Shown in pieces: positions 40,641 to 51,600 of a DNA stretch of 64,000 nt. Position 1 is the first letter of the stretch; every line of letters begins with the position of its first letter. The notes beneath the pieces are model-generated. The model was not told the origin of the DNA. It saw nothing but the letters and a program-made list of their open reading frames with translations, and ran no database searches. Made by a program: the position numbers and the translations under genes. The stretch is taken from the NCBI RefSeq assembly GCF_038502225.1, contig NW_027196384.1:29796-93795 (forward strand). Direction: 5' to 3'. The stretch is from Cherax quadricarinatus (lineage: Eukaryota; Arthropoda; Malacostraca; Decapoda; Parastacidae).

Positions 40641-40879
40641 AAGACTTGCATGATTGTCCGCAACATGGCTGCAAGAACATGTTTAAGTGCGGGCCAGTGA
40701 AAGCTGTATTTAACCAATAAACTGATACACGTGTCGTAAAGTCTTCCTCGTTAAGTTTCTAATGAACTATCCGCAAACTGATAACAATATTTACAGTACG
40801 AAAAACTGCTAAAAATCTATTGTGATACAACGAAAGGTTAAAACATCTTTTCCCTTCCCCACATTTATATTGACAAATA

Positions 40880-41160
40880 AGAAACAATATGGGGTGGAAA
40901 CTTTGGTGATGTGTTTCCTTAAGACACCTGTTGCCCCTCTTCACCTAGCAGTAAATAGGTACCTGGGTGTTAGTCGACTGGTGTGGGTCGCATCCTGCGG
41001 ACAAAACCTAATTTGTCCGAAATACTCTGCATAACAAGAGGCTTTCTGTAAAGTATGTCACTGATGTCAGTTAGGTCTGTATGGCTGTATCATGTAGAAA
41101 TTAATTATAATTATTATTATTATTATTATTATTAATTGCTATTATTATAAGACTTCGTCC
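40880..41160 (+). repeat. tRNA-derived SINE body with (ATT)n tail
   Basis: CCTCTTCACCTAGCAGTAAA, TAGTCGACTGGTGTGGGTCG, CATCCTGCGGACAAAACC, TGCATAACAAGAGGCTTTCT, CACTGATGTCAGTTAGGTCT, then (ATT)n at about 41111-41135. Confidence 0.65.
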
Positions 41161-41729
41161 ACCGGAGATCAACTGAAAAAAAAAACTGAAAAAGAATTGG
41201 AGGAAACGTCTTCTCAATAAAATGTCATAACCCACAAACTGTGCCTCATTAACATACGTTAAATGATATTTTATGTATTGTTTATATTAGCGTGGTAGTG
41301 GCACCAGGCACTGAGTGCCTCCATGTGTATTTTCAAACAATCATCTCTTAAACCAGGGTCTCCATACTTTCCACCAGGGGCGCTATATCCTATATTTTAC
41401 ACATTTTTTGCGGACCAAAGAAATAAATCAGTCTTACCAATAAATATAAATGAATGAATAAAGTTTAAATGAATAAGTGTCTGAAGTGACAGAAAATAAG
41501 GCTTTATTTTCTATTTATAAATATTTCAAGGTGCTACGAGCAGCAGTATTTTTTGCCCTAAACAAAATTACACAACTCGCATATAGGAGAAACGTGCTTA
41601 TGACGAAGTTTCGGTCCGACTTAAACCATTAACAAGTCACATTTCAACTTGCAAGATACACTTCAATAATATCCAAAATACACATGATAAAACATTTTTT
41701 AATTATTATTATTATTACATTTATTAGGA

Positions 41730-41895
41730 AAGGTAAACTTGTATATGTGACAAAATGCTGGGGAGAAGTGGGAAGCATTTACGTTGGATCCATGGAAGTG
41801 AACTTCCAATTCCTTGGATCAAGAACCCCTCACTGGTATCAAATAACTTCCACTGGGGGGATAAAACGCTAAACACGTAGGGGCATCACATCACA
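41730..41895. repeat. Dispersed repeat, GGGAGCGCTAAACCC family
   Basis: TTCCAATTCCTTGGATCAAG-AACCCCTCACTGG and ACGCTAAACACGTAGGGGCA match 51740-51860. Another partial copy follows at 42010-42140. Confidence 0.5.
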
Positions 41896-42189
41896 CAGCG
41901 CCTGTGGATGAGATACAGTCTAGTCTGACCTGAGGACAAGGTAGGGGAGCTCCACTTGCATGGATGAAGAGCCCTCCCTCCACGAACCCGTCTAGAAGTA
42001 TTCACCCTCCTGTGTTTAGGAGTATATTCGCGGGGAAGCGCTCAACTCGTAAGAGTTATAGTGTCTGGGGAACAAGGCAATTAGATCTTATCCGAGGAAG
42101 AGGATAGCTCTTATTCCTGGGATGAAGAGTCTCTGACCAGCATGAAGGAACACCTAGATTATCTTAACACACTTTATACTGCATGCACT

Positions 42190-43335
42190 CACTATACAAA
42201 TATAAGAACATAAGAAAGAAGGAACACCGCAACACGCTTACTGACCCATGAGGAGCAGGTCCATGTCCACCGCCCCCCCGGATTAGACCAATGACCCCCC
42301 CCGGATTAGACCAATGACCCCCCCGGATAAGCCCAATGACCCCCCCCCCCCGGATAAGCCCAATGACCCACCAAGTCTGGTCACCTCCACTCGAGGAAGG
42401 AGCACAGCACCAGACCCAGCAGCACAAGCTAGTCTGGTCCAACTCACACCCACCCACCCACACCCACTCATGTACCTATCTAACCTATTTTTAAAACTAC
42501 ACAACGTTTTAGCCTGAATAACTGTACTCGGGAGTTTGTTCCACTCATCCACAACTCTATTACCAAACCAGTGCTTTCCTATATCATTCCTGAATCTGAA
42601 TTTTTCCAACTTGAAACCATTGCTGCGAGTCCTGTCTTGGCTGGAAATTTTCAGCACGCTATTTACATCCTCTTTATTTATTCCTGTTTTCCACTTATAC
42701 ACCTCGATCATATCCCCCCTAATTCTACGCCTTTCGAGAGAGTGCAGATTCAGGGCCCTCAGTCTATCCTCATATGGAAGATTTCTGATACATGGGATCA
42801 TCTTTGTCATCCTCCTCTGTACGTTTTCCAGAGCATTTATATCCATTCTGTAATACAGTGACCAGAACTGAGCAGCATAGTCTAAATGAGGCCTAACCAA
42901 GGATATATAGAGTTGAAGAACAACCTGAGGACTTCTATTATTTATACTTCTAGATGTGAAGCCAAGAATTCTGTTAGCTTTATTGCGAACACTAATGCAC
43001 TGTTGTGTTGGTTTTAGATTACTGCTAACCAGAACTCCTAAATCCTTTTCGCAATCAGTAGTATTAAGATCTACATTATTTAGTTTATATGTGGCATGGT
43101 TATTTAACTGTCCAACATTCAGTACTTTGCATTTGTCAATATTAAACTGCATCTGCCACTGCATCAGTCTATTCAAATCATCCTGGAGTGCTCTAGTGTC
43201 CTCATTAGAATGAATTGGACGGCCTATTTTGGTGTCATCAGCAAATTTGCTTATGTCGCTATTTATTCCCTCATCTATGTCGTTTATGTAAATTGTGAAC
43301 AACAACGGGCCCAACACTATTAATATTACTTTCAT
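42190..43335 (-). pseudogene. CR1/Jockey-type LINE, 5'-truncated, reverse transcriptase C-terminal half
   Basis: The minus frame from about 43335 reads LGPLLFTIYINDIDEGI, SKFADDTKIGR (FADD catalytic box), MQFNIDKCKVL, CEKDLGVLVSSNLKP, LVRPHLDYAAQFWS, VQRRMTKMIPCIRNLPYEDR and WFGNRVVDEWNKLPS, the same family as 59.1-62.3 kb. The insertion point is at the reverse transcriptase Q-G-S-V-L-G-P box, so the rest is missing. The frame has no stop to its C-terminus, although a deletion is likely at RLMQWQMQF (the other copy reads LYSWSEKWQMQF). The 3' end has four tandem 25-bp units (42272-42368, AATGACCC-C-run-GGAT). Confidence 0.8.
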
Positions 43336-43624
43336 TATTTCATTGTAATATTATTATTATTACTATTATTATTGGCACCAAGATAAGATTTTCTTGGGAA
43401 AGCTAATCAAGTTAGCGCGTTATCAGGGAACTGTTTTATCTCCATTGTAGTCGTTCAGTCTTGTCCCCCAGGATGCCACCCACAACCGTCCACTAATACC
43501 TAGAAGTACCTACTTACTAAGTGAACAGTGGCAACAGGTGTAAGACAAACCATGCCCAACGTTTCACCCGAGATAAGATCGATCACTTTTCCCTCATTTT
43601 GTGAGCTACCAACTGAGTCACGAG

Positions 43625-44184
43625 ACTACACCTGTCTATGATAGTGTAGCTGTACCGTGTAGTGTCTAACTTGAGGCTGGCACTACACCTGTCTATGATA
43701 GTGTAGCTGTACCGTGTAGTGTCTAACTTGAGGCTAGCACTACACCTGTCTATGATAGTGTAGCTGTACCGTGTAGTGTCTAACTTGAGGCTAGCACTAC
43801 ACCTGTCTATGATAGTGTAGCTGTACCGTGTAGTGTCTAACTTGAGGCTAGCACTACACCTGTCTATGATAGTGTAGCTGTACCGTGTAGTGCCTAACTT
43901 GAGGCTAGCACTACACCTGTCTATGATAGTGTAGCTGTACCGTGTAGTGTCTAACTTGAGGCTAGCACTACACCTGTCTATGATAGTGTAGCTGTACCGT
44001 GTAGTGTCTAACTTGAGGCTAGCACTACACCTGTCTATGATAGTGTAGCTGTACCGTGTAGTGCCTAACTTGAGGCTAGCACTACACCTGTCTATGATAG
44101 TGTAGCTGTACCGTGTAGTGCCTAACTTGAGGCTAGCACTACACCTGTGATAGTGTAGCTGTAGCGTGTAGAGCCTAACTTGAG
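43625..44184. repeat. 57-bp minisatellite, about 10 copies
   Basis: The unit contains CTACACCTGTCTATGATAGT, GTAGCTGTACCGTGTAGTGT and CTAACTTGAGGCTAGCA. Copies differ by single substitutions (GTGTC/GTGCC). The last copy has lost CTAT and changed ACC to AGC. Confidence 0.95.
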
Positions 44185-44249
44185 GCCTCAGTCTTCACAT
44201 TTTCTTTGGGTCACACTCATGCCTAAACTGTCATGGTAGACAAAAGCGA

Positions 44250-44360
44250 GAAGTGAGCAAGACGTGCAACACTTGTGTCTTACTCTCATCAACACTTGGG
44301 TATCTTTATTGCGGAGACGTTCTGACAACGTCTCCGCAATACACTCGTGTTCCACCTGTG
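44250..44360 (-). mobile_element. Penelope-like terminus fragment ending in a 15-bp inverted repeat
   Basis: CGTGCAACACTTGTG and TTGGGTATCTTTATTGCGGA match the other termini on the minus strand up to the cleavage region. It then folds back: arms 44307-44321 and 44327-44341 with a 5-bp loop. Confidence 0.6.
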
Positions 44361-44599
44361 CTATTTACCAACAAATGTTTTAATTGTATAGCATACAGTT
44401 AAGCAGATCCCAATAGACATAAGTCACATTGTTTGACTTTATTAGTATCTACATAATGTGTTGTTTATGTGCCCATAACTGTGTGCACTCAAAACCTTTG
44501 GAAAAATATTTCTATAATATGTATACAAAAATCAAATAAAAATGTCTTTACTTACACAAGAGTAACAACAAATCAGTTCCGGTTGAAGTATACAAGTCA

Positions 44600-44775
44600 A
44601 GCCTAGTGTTTTAGACTATAGGGACTGACCACCATCTATCAAGGTTGATCACCTCAAATCTACCCTTCAGCTACTGTCTCCGGTATCATAATTACCTCTG
44701 CATTCGACTGATGAAGCCTGCTGTGCAGGCGATACGTTTCAGCATTAAAGATACCTAAGTGTCACAAATACAGCT
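44600..44775 (+). mobile_element. Penelope-like terminus with near-canonical hammerhead
   Basis: GGGACTGACCACCATCTATC, TTGATCACCTCAAATCTACC, then CTGATGA (44708-44714), stem II GCCTGC/GCAGGC with loop TGT, GATA (44731-44734) where GAAA is expected, CGTTTC and the family end TTAAAGATACCTAAGTGTCA. One core substitution (A to T) would be expected to reduce or abolish cleavage. Confidence 0.65.
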
Positions 44776-44818
44776 TACTACTTTACACAAGAGTACTAAA
44801 CATCTGCAAGAGTCTTAC

Positions 44819-45013
44819 CTTAGAGTTGAGCAGCTCGTCCAGCCTGGCCCTGACGTCGTGTCCTCCCTTAGGTCTCATCAGGAGGTAGATGGTGGCCACC
44901 CCAGGGCACGACCTGAGTAGCTTCTCGACCAGCACCTTGCCCATGAAGCCCGTGGCTCCCGTGATCAGGACACATCGATCACGGTAGAAGTCCGCTACGG
45001 CACTTGCACACAT
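44819..45013 (-). CDS. FAR: Fatty acyl-CoA reductase, exon 1 with start codon
   Basis: Encodes residues 1-65. [18 protein letters not shown] has the FAR start (F-Y-x-x-x-x-V-x-I-T-G-A-T-G-F-x-G), with the NADP-binding glycines at 19, 22 and 25, followed by [20 protein letters not shown] and MRPKGG, all family hallmarks. The ATG at 45013 is chosen because an in-frame stop (TAG, 45035-45037 minus) lies eight codons upstream and the N-terminus has normal FAR length. The donor is AAG|GTAAGA (44814-44818). No signal peptide is seen, as usual for the family. Confidence 0.92.
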
Positions 45014-45037
45014 CTTGGCCCAACTCCCTGGAGTCTA

Positions 45038-45947
45038 CTACTACCACTTCAAAACTAAGCCACTGCTTCTAATCCTGTGTGAATCACTCTTACTTTCAAC
45101 TACTCTGCACATTTAGTGATGCGACGTAATGTACTCAACTCTACTTCGCTCCGCTTCACTAATGCCTTGCTTTTTTTTTTTTTTTTTTTTTTACAATTTT
45201 CTATTGATCAACTTTTACGCCCTGTTTTTGTTTTCAGCTTTTTGGTACATTTTTTGGGGGGCCAACTTTTTCCACACTCTTTGTCATGTATTCATAGTTT
45301 CACAGTTTTTTTCCTTCTGTAGTAACACAGTTTAATTCGTTTCGTAGGGACGAGTGTTGTTTTGACGAGGTTACGACAAACGCGAAAAGATTAGTATCAC
45401 ACTAAACTAGGGAAGTAGAGTAAGAGACAATGAGGAGGAGAATGTGGTGACACAAAGGGCAGAGGAACTCGGTAGTCTCTCGAGCCAAGACCAAGAAAAA
45501 GAGAACACAGTGTAACCTGATACCCACTCACGAACATGCACTCTCTCTTACAAGACAGGGGAGAGAACTGTACATGCAGAAACTGTTCAAACCCGAAAAA
45601 TATTGATGTTTGTCTCATAAGCTGACGAGAAAATCATAAGAGACAGTCAATAGGGTAACGCGTCCTCAGCTTGAAGCATAGAGAGAGGAGGAGATAGGGA
45701 GAATTAATGTTCTCATGTAATCTCAGATGATAAAAGAATCTTGCTTGATATAATCATGTGATCTCAAAAATAATCTCTATAACATGATATTCTACTATGA
45801 ATTCAGTGAGAGACATTATACACTGATGTGCTCATGTGATCTATTGAACAGAAAAAAATGCACCGGTGTCTTTAAAGACAGATGTATTTGTGTGTTTATG
45901 TGATCTCTGGAATAAACAGCATGTATCTAAGTATTTATGTAATTAAG

Positions 45948-46010
<63 letters not shown>

Positions 46011-46990
46011 ATACTTTGCTCATGTGTTACGTTGCAGAGTACAAAAGAGAGGTGCTTGGTAGTCTCTCGCCAGTCAGAGGAAGACTGTACTCACTCTCTT
46101 GCCAGAACCCAAACACTGTCTGTATCGCGGTCACCTGGAGAAGAGAAAGTCCAGAATAAACACAAGGAGGGGGGAAGAAGAGAGAAAATGAGGATGTATT
46201 AAGCTATTACTGATTTGGGGGATGATTTAAGGATAGGGATGTCAGCTCGTGTGATTTCGGTGGTGTAGCCTCTTGGGATTTTGTTGGTGACCCTTCATTA
46301 CTCTTGGGAATGTTATTCTGATGATGTAATAGCCTCTGATCCTGAAGGCTACCACTATCTACTGTGATCCTGGAGAGTGTAATGAGTCAGTGCTTACGTA
46401 AGTGATCTTAGGAAACGTCACCTTCTCTTGTGATCTTTTAGACGTGATCGGGGAATTAGTGCGGCGTTATGACTTGGTGACTTTGGAGGTAGGGATGAGA
46501 GGTGGGGCTGTTGATTGATGCTTGTGGTGTCACCTTGACTGGTGTCACGGCCATCAGGTGCCGTGACTTTGTGCTATATGGTTGTAGGATGTTTGGCCTT
46601 CCCTCGTGATCTCGGGGTCATGACCCTGGCCTAGGGGGGTCACACGCACTCACGCTCCTCCTCCAAGCTCTTCTCTCTCACGCCTCCATTGACTCTGAAA
46701 ATGTAAACAAAAGGAAACTAGAGGTGGTTGCAGATCTATAAGGAAACCTAAGGATGGTAACATAGGTCAAACATTCCAGTGTATCTCGTAATAGCTTCAA
46801 AAATCGAATACCTGGGAACAAAAAAACAAAAAAAGGTTAAAATACCGGGGAACCATTCACAAATAAGACATTTTGGAATGAAAGGTGGTGAGAGAACACT
46901 TCAGACCATTTCTCGGTCGATGAGAGACTTAAACAGGGCATCCTTTATTCTCCCTCGACCCCCCCCCCTCCGTCTCTCTAATAACAACAA
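45038..46990. other. Region upstream of FAR exon 1: no gene recognised
   Basis: It should contain the FAR 5' UTR and promoter or a 5' intron, but no TATA box or start site can be placed with confidence. It holds a T-run at 45171-45192, (GA)n at about 45953-46007 and A/T- to G/C-mixed sequence without coding motifs. Confidence 0.5.
45953..46007. repeat. (GA)n microsatellite
   Basis: About 27 GA dinucleotides without interruption. Pairs in type with the pyrimidine-rich array at 47.1 kb. Confidence 0.95.
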
Positions 46991-47092
46991 TAATAATAAT
47001 ATTATTATTATTCAGGTACAGAGAAAGTTCAATGTCAGCATCAGTTTATTGTATTCCACAGCACTATTCCACTTACACTATTTCTCCACCTC

Positions 47093-48082
47093 CCCCCCCT
47101 CTCTCTCGCTCTCTCTACCCCTTCTCTCGCTCTCTCTACCCCCTCTCTCGCTCTCGCTCTCTCTACCCCTTCTCTCGCTCTCTCTACCCTCTCTCTCGCT
47201 CTCTCTACCCCTTCTCTCGCTCTCTCTACCCCCTCTCTCGCTCTCGCTCTCTCTACCCCTTCTCTCGCTCTCTCTACCCCGTCTCTCGCTCTCTCTACCC
47301 CTTCTCTCGCTCTCTCTACCCCTCTCTCGCTCTCTCTACCCCTTCTCTCGCTCTCTCTACCCCTTCTCTCGCTCTCTCTACCCCTTCTCTCGCTCTCTCT
47401 ACCCCTTCTCTCGCTCTCTCTACCCCTTCTCTCGCTCTCTCTACCCCTTCTCTCGCTCTCTCTACCCCTTCTCTCGCTCTCTCTACCCCTTCTCTCGCTC
47501 TCTCTACCCCTTCTCTCGCTCTCTCTACCCCTTCTCTCGCTCTCTCTACCCCTTCTCTCGCTCTCTCTACCCCCTCTCTCGCTCTCTCTACCCCCTCTCT
47601 CGCTCTCTCTACCCCCTCTCTCGCTCTCTCTACCCCCTCTCTCGCTCTCTCTACCCCTTCTCTCGCTCTCTCTACCCCTTCTCTCGCTCTCTCTACCCCT
47701 TCTCTCGCTCTCTCTACCCCTTCTCTCGCTCTCTCTACCCCTTCTCTCGCTCTCTCTACCCCTTCTCTCGCTCTCTCTACCCCTTCTCTCGCTCTCTCTA
47801 CCCCTTCTCTCGCTCTCTCTACCCCTTCTCTCGCTCTCTCTACCCCCTCTCTCGCTCTCTCTACCCCTTCTCTCGCTCTCTCTACCCCTTCTCTCGCTCT
47901 CTCTACCCCTCTCTCGCTCTCTCTACCCCTTCTCTCGCTCTCTCTACCCCTTCTCTCGCTCTCTCTACCCCTTCTCTCGCTCTCTCTACCCCTTCTCTCG
48001 CTCTCTCTACCCCTTCTCTCGCTCTCTCTACCCCTTCTCTCGCTCTCTCTACCCCTTCTCTCGCTCTCTCTACCCCTTCTCG
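47093..48082. repeat. Pyrimidine-only minisatellite, 21-bp unit, about 1 kb
   Basis: Units of TCTCTCGCTCTCTCTACCCC plus T or C are repeated about 47 times, with 20-bp and 27-bp length variants. One strand is almost wholly pyrimidine apart from one G and one A per unit. The long ORFs (SRSLYPF and LALSTPS repeats) are frame-accidents. Confidence 0.95.
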
Positions 48083-48102
48083 TTTTCTCAGCATCGTAGA
48101 GC

Positions 48103-48593
48103 TCTCAGTGTTCAACATACACAACAGTGTTGAACATAATCTCAGTGTTCAACATACACAACAGTGTTGAACACAATCTCAGTGTTCAACATACACAACA
48201 GTGTTGAACACAATCTCAGTGTTCAACATACACAACAGTGTTGAACACAATCTCAGTGTTCAACATACACAACAGTGTTGAACACAATCTCAGTGTTCAA
48301 CATACACAACAGTGTTGAACACAATCTCAGTGTTCAACATACACAACAGTGTTGAACACAATCTCAGTGTTCAACATACACAACAGTGTTGAACACAATC
48401 TCAGTGTTCAACATACACAACAGTGTTGAACACAATCTCAGTGTTCAACATACACAACAGTGTTGAACACAATCTCAGTGTTCAACATACACAACAGTGT
48501 TGAACACAATCTCAGTGTTCAACATACACTACAGTGTTGAACACAATCTCAGTGTTCAACATACACAACAGTGTTGAACACAATCTCAGTGTT
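48103..48593. repeat. 37-bp minisatellite with internal hairpin, about 13 copies
   Basis: Unit TCTCAGTGTTCAACATACAC plus AACAGTGTTGAACACAA. GTGTTCAAC and GTTGAACAC form inverted arms within each unit, so each can make a hairpin on either strand. Copies are nearly identical. It directly abuts the pyrimidine array. Confidence 0.95.
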
Positions 48594-48814
48594 CTAACAT
48601 TAGTGACAACGCTAAGTCACTTGAAGGTGCCACAAGTCCACTTAAAAACAACACTTAAATTACATTAATGAGAAAGCCCTAAACCCGTAAGTTAGAGTGG
48701 GAGAGAAATGGCATTTAATCAAGTTTCATCCAAGAGGAGGATAGCTTCAATTCATTGGATCAAGAACCCTTTCCATTAAAGGGTCAAACACATGAAAACC
48801 CTCTACGAATAGGG

Positions 48815-49205
48815 AAAGCGAAAATTTGTGTACGCAATAATTTCACAAAAATCATTCTGAATATAAATATATGTCGTGCCGAATAGGTAAAATTTGTCAC
48901 TTAGCAAGAACTCATTTAAATTAAGTCCTTTCTAAAATTTTCCCTAATACGTTTCAAGATATATTTTTTTTCATTTATTTCACTGTAAAAAATAATAATT
49001 TTGTACCAAAAGAACCTTAGAAAACTTACCTAACCTTATTATAATAATCGCAATTTAATTTAGCCTAATCCAACTAAATATATTTTTTTCGTTAGGTTCA
49101 GAATGATTTTTTGCGAAATTATTGCAAACACAAATTTCCGCTTACCTTATTCGGCAAGAAGAGCATTGCTATTTAAGCAAAATCGCATGTTTTACCTATT
49201 TGGCT
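48815..49205. mobile_element. Foldback MITE
   Basis: GCGAAAATTTGTGTACGCAA-TAATTTCACAAAAATCATTC (48819-48858) is inverted at about 49099-49141 (GAATGATTTTTTGCGAAATT-ATTGCAAACACAAATTTCCGC). A second pair is GTGCCGAATAGGTAAAA (48875) with TTTTACCTATTTGGC (49191) and CTTATTCGGCA (49146). No ORF. The superfamily cannot be told. Confidence 0.6.
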
Positions 49206-49224
49206 TCCTGCTTTTGTGTCCTCA

Positions 49225-50160
49225 TGCGTTGCATCCAGAGGGCTTGTAGCAGCGATTCTCCCTGAGCATCTTAGGGACAAGATTGGAGTCCAGAACTAAA
49301 AGTTCATTAACGGGCTCTGAAGCCACACCTGATCCCGCCAACAACAACTACAAACAGTCGCACTGAGATGGCCCAATAGTGGAGAATATATCCTCAACAA
49401 TGCTTCAGAGTGTGTCAGGGAAGGATAGAGCCCGCCTCCTGGCAGTGAGAGCTCCTCATGCAGGGGACTTTCTGTTGGCTGTTCCCAACTCCAGCCTTGG
49501 CACACGCCTCGACCCACAGACCATCCGCATCGGTGTTGCCCTTCGACTTGCCACCCCTGTTCTCGCCGAACACAGGTGTATTTGTGGCAGTGAAGCAGCA
49601 GACCGATTCGGGTACCATGGTTTTGTGTGCCGTAAATCCGAGGGAAAGATAGCAAGACATGAGGAGGTTAGTAACATTATCAAGAGGAGCCTCAACAGCC
49701 GGATGCCCAGCAGTAAGGGAGCCACCCCAACTAGGCAGATCTGATGGCAGCCAAAAGCGTCCAGATGGTGACACCCTTCAAGCCTGGACAGACGGCAAGC
49801 AGGTGGTGTGGGACTATACATAGGTATCAGCCAGTGTAGATGCACATCTCCAATACACCAGGGAGGAAGGAGGGGCAGCTGCCAGCTTCAGGAAGTCCCA
49901 AAAGTCTAGAAAATATGGAGAACTTGCCCATCATTATATGTTTGTTTCCATAGGCTTGGACTCCCTTGGCTCATGGGAAAAGAGTGCATGTAAGTTCCTT
50001 AAGGAGCTAAGCAAAAGACTCATCAGGGTAACCTGGGATCCCAGGGCAGCTAGTTTTCTGTTCCAGCGACTCAGCGTTGCTGTTCAGAGGGGTAATGCCT
50101 GCTGTATTTTGGGCACGCGCCCCAGCTCTGAGGAGCTGGATGACATTTTCGCATTATAAT
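49225..50160 (+). pseudogene. Retroelement C-terminal domain relic: CCHC finger plus PD-(D/E)xK-like nuclease
   Basis: Across two frames the plus strand reads VSGKDRARLLAVRAPHAGDF, ALRLATPVL, CICGSEAADRFGYHGFVC (C-x-C-x9-H-x3-C), RHEEVSNIIKRSL, then RPDGDTLQAWTDGKQVVWDY, YGELAHHYMFVSIGLDSLGS, FLKELSKRL and FLFQRLSVAVQRGNA to a stop at 50159. A zinc finger followed by P-D...W-D is how restriction-like endonuclease domains of R2-type LINEs are built. I recognise the sequence type from reverse-transcriptase-bearing repeats but not its exact clade. A frameshift near 49730 and a stop near 49820 break it. Confidence 0.5.
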
Positions 50161-50406
50161 AAGTGACAAACGCGTAACAATATGTACTAGACATGTATCT
50201 CACACCTCATGTACTGTATATGCCATCTATATATCAACAATGTATCTCTTAAATCTTCTGTACTGTATTATGTAATAAAATATACCTATTGGTAAAAAAG
50301 AATGAAAAGATGGGATGGTAGGGGAAGTGAAATATTCAAACGGCTTCAGGAAGAAATCCAAATATTCTTCTTTGAAGCCTTTTTATCCACTAAAATATAT
50401 AAATAA

Positions 50407-50720
<314 letters not shown>

Positions 50721-50864
50721 CAATAATATTTATACTGCTCGTGGAGGCTAGTACACCAAACGGGAAGTAGAACGAAATTAGTTCTGAGGCACCCACACCA
50801 TCGTATGTCCTCGGATCACGGTAGGATTGGGTGGTCCCGTGGATTACAGCATAGTGAATTTTCT

Positions 50865-50948
50865 CTCGCCATGAGGCGGGCTAAAACAAAACGGGTTCGA
50901 GTCCTAGGCTAGTCGCAGTGTTATTAAATACACTACTCGTTCGTGGTT

Positions 50949-50995
<47 letters not shown>

Positions 50996-50996
50996 T
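50865..50996 (+). repeat. SINE 3' half with (TA)n tail
   Basis: CGCCATGAGGCGGGCTAAAA, GGGTTCGAGTCCTAGGCTAG, CACTACTCGTTCGTGGTTAC then (TA)n. The 50.6-kb copy has the same GTGGTTACAAT end. Confidence 0.6.
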
Positions 50997-51079
50997 AGAC
51001 TGATCTTAAAATTAATTCTACAGTAAATTTACGAATTACTTTCACCAATTCACTAAGAACTCGTAAACAACTAGAGTGA

Positions 51080-51600
51080 GACATTCACCTCACATGAAGG
51101 TCATGGCGTAATGTGTGTTGACTAGATTACTAGACTGCCAAGAACTGTTCTCTGCGTGAGCCACTGTTATTCATGTCAGGTGAAGATCATGACGTTATGT
51201 GTTACCATTGTTATGTAATTTAGATGAAGATCATGACGTTATTTATTACCATTTTAACGTAACTTAGATAAAGAACTAATCTGTGGGAAGCACTGTTATA
51301 TAGCTTAGCTGAAGATCATAACATTATGCCAGCTCCCTAGAACACAGAGAACTACGTGAACCACTGTTATCCACCAGGGTGAAAGGAACAAAAACTTTGT
51401 GTTGGCTAGAATACTTCTGTTCTTTGTGTACAAAGGTGTTATCGAGAACAGGTGAAGGTCGGGATGTTGTCTGTGTTAACTACAGCATCAAGAACTCTCT
51501 GTGTAGCTTCAACTGTTATGGTAATATTTGCACTTTCCCTCTCCACACCTGCTGCCTAAGACGGACACCCGTTATATTACGAAACTCTTGTAGTACGTAC
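51080..51600. repeat. Decayed tandem repeat, GAAGATCATGACGTTATG units
   Basis: GGTCATGGCGTAATGTGTGT, GAAGATCATGACGTTATGTG, GAAGATCATGACGTTATTTA, GAAGATCATAACATTATGCC and GAAGGTCGGGATGTTGTCTG recur every 55-110 bp with related flanks (ACTGTTAT). Confidence 0.6.

Larger units (their letters stand above)
6965..45013 (-). other. FAR: Fatty acyl-CoA reductase gene locus, six exons, 3' end missing
   Basis: The six exons give 195+249+146+110+193+240 = 1133 coding bases, 377 codons plus two bases, with matching phases at every junction and GT/AG at all visible splice sites. FARs reduce long-chain acyl-CoA to fatty alcohol with NADPH, in arthropods for wax, cuticular lipid or ether-lipid precursors. 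They are usually about 500 residues, so roughly 120-140 C-terminal residues, including the rest of the FAR C domain and the usual membrane segment, are outside the window. The introns run 17.5, 1.7, 2.7, 5.6 and 9.4 kb and hold most of the mobile DNA described here. Which FAR paralogue this is cannot be told. Confidence 0.9.

Noticed and set aside
41590..41660. GACGAAGTTTCGGTCCGACTT as another hammerhead
   Set aside because: GAAAC and a GTCC/GGAC-like stem are present on the minus strand, but no CTGATGA-like core. The same sequence at 6875 and 28780 also lacks it.
46779..48170. Long plus-strand ORFs with SRSLYPF and LALSTPS repeats
   Set aside because: They come from a 21-bp (multiple of three) pyrimidine minisatellite open in several frames. 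No domain or codon signal.
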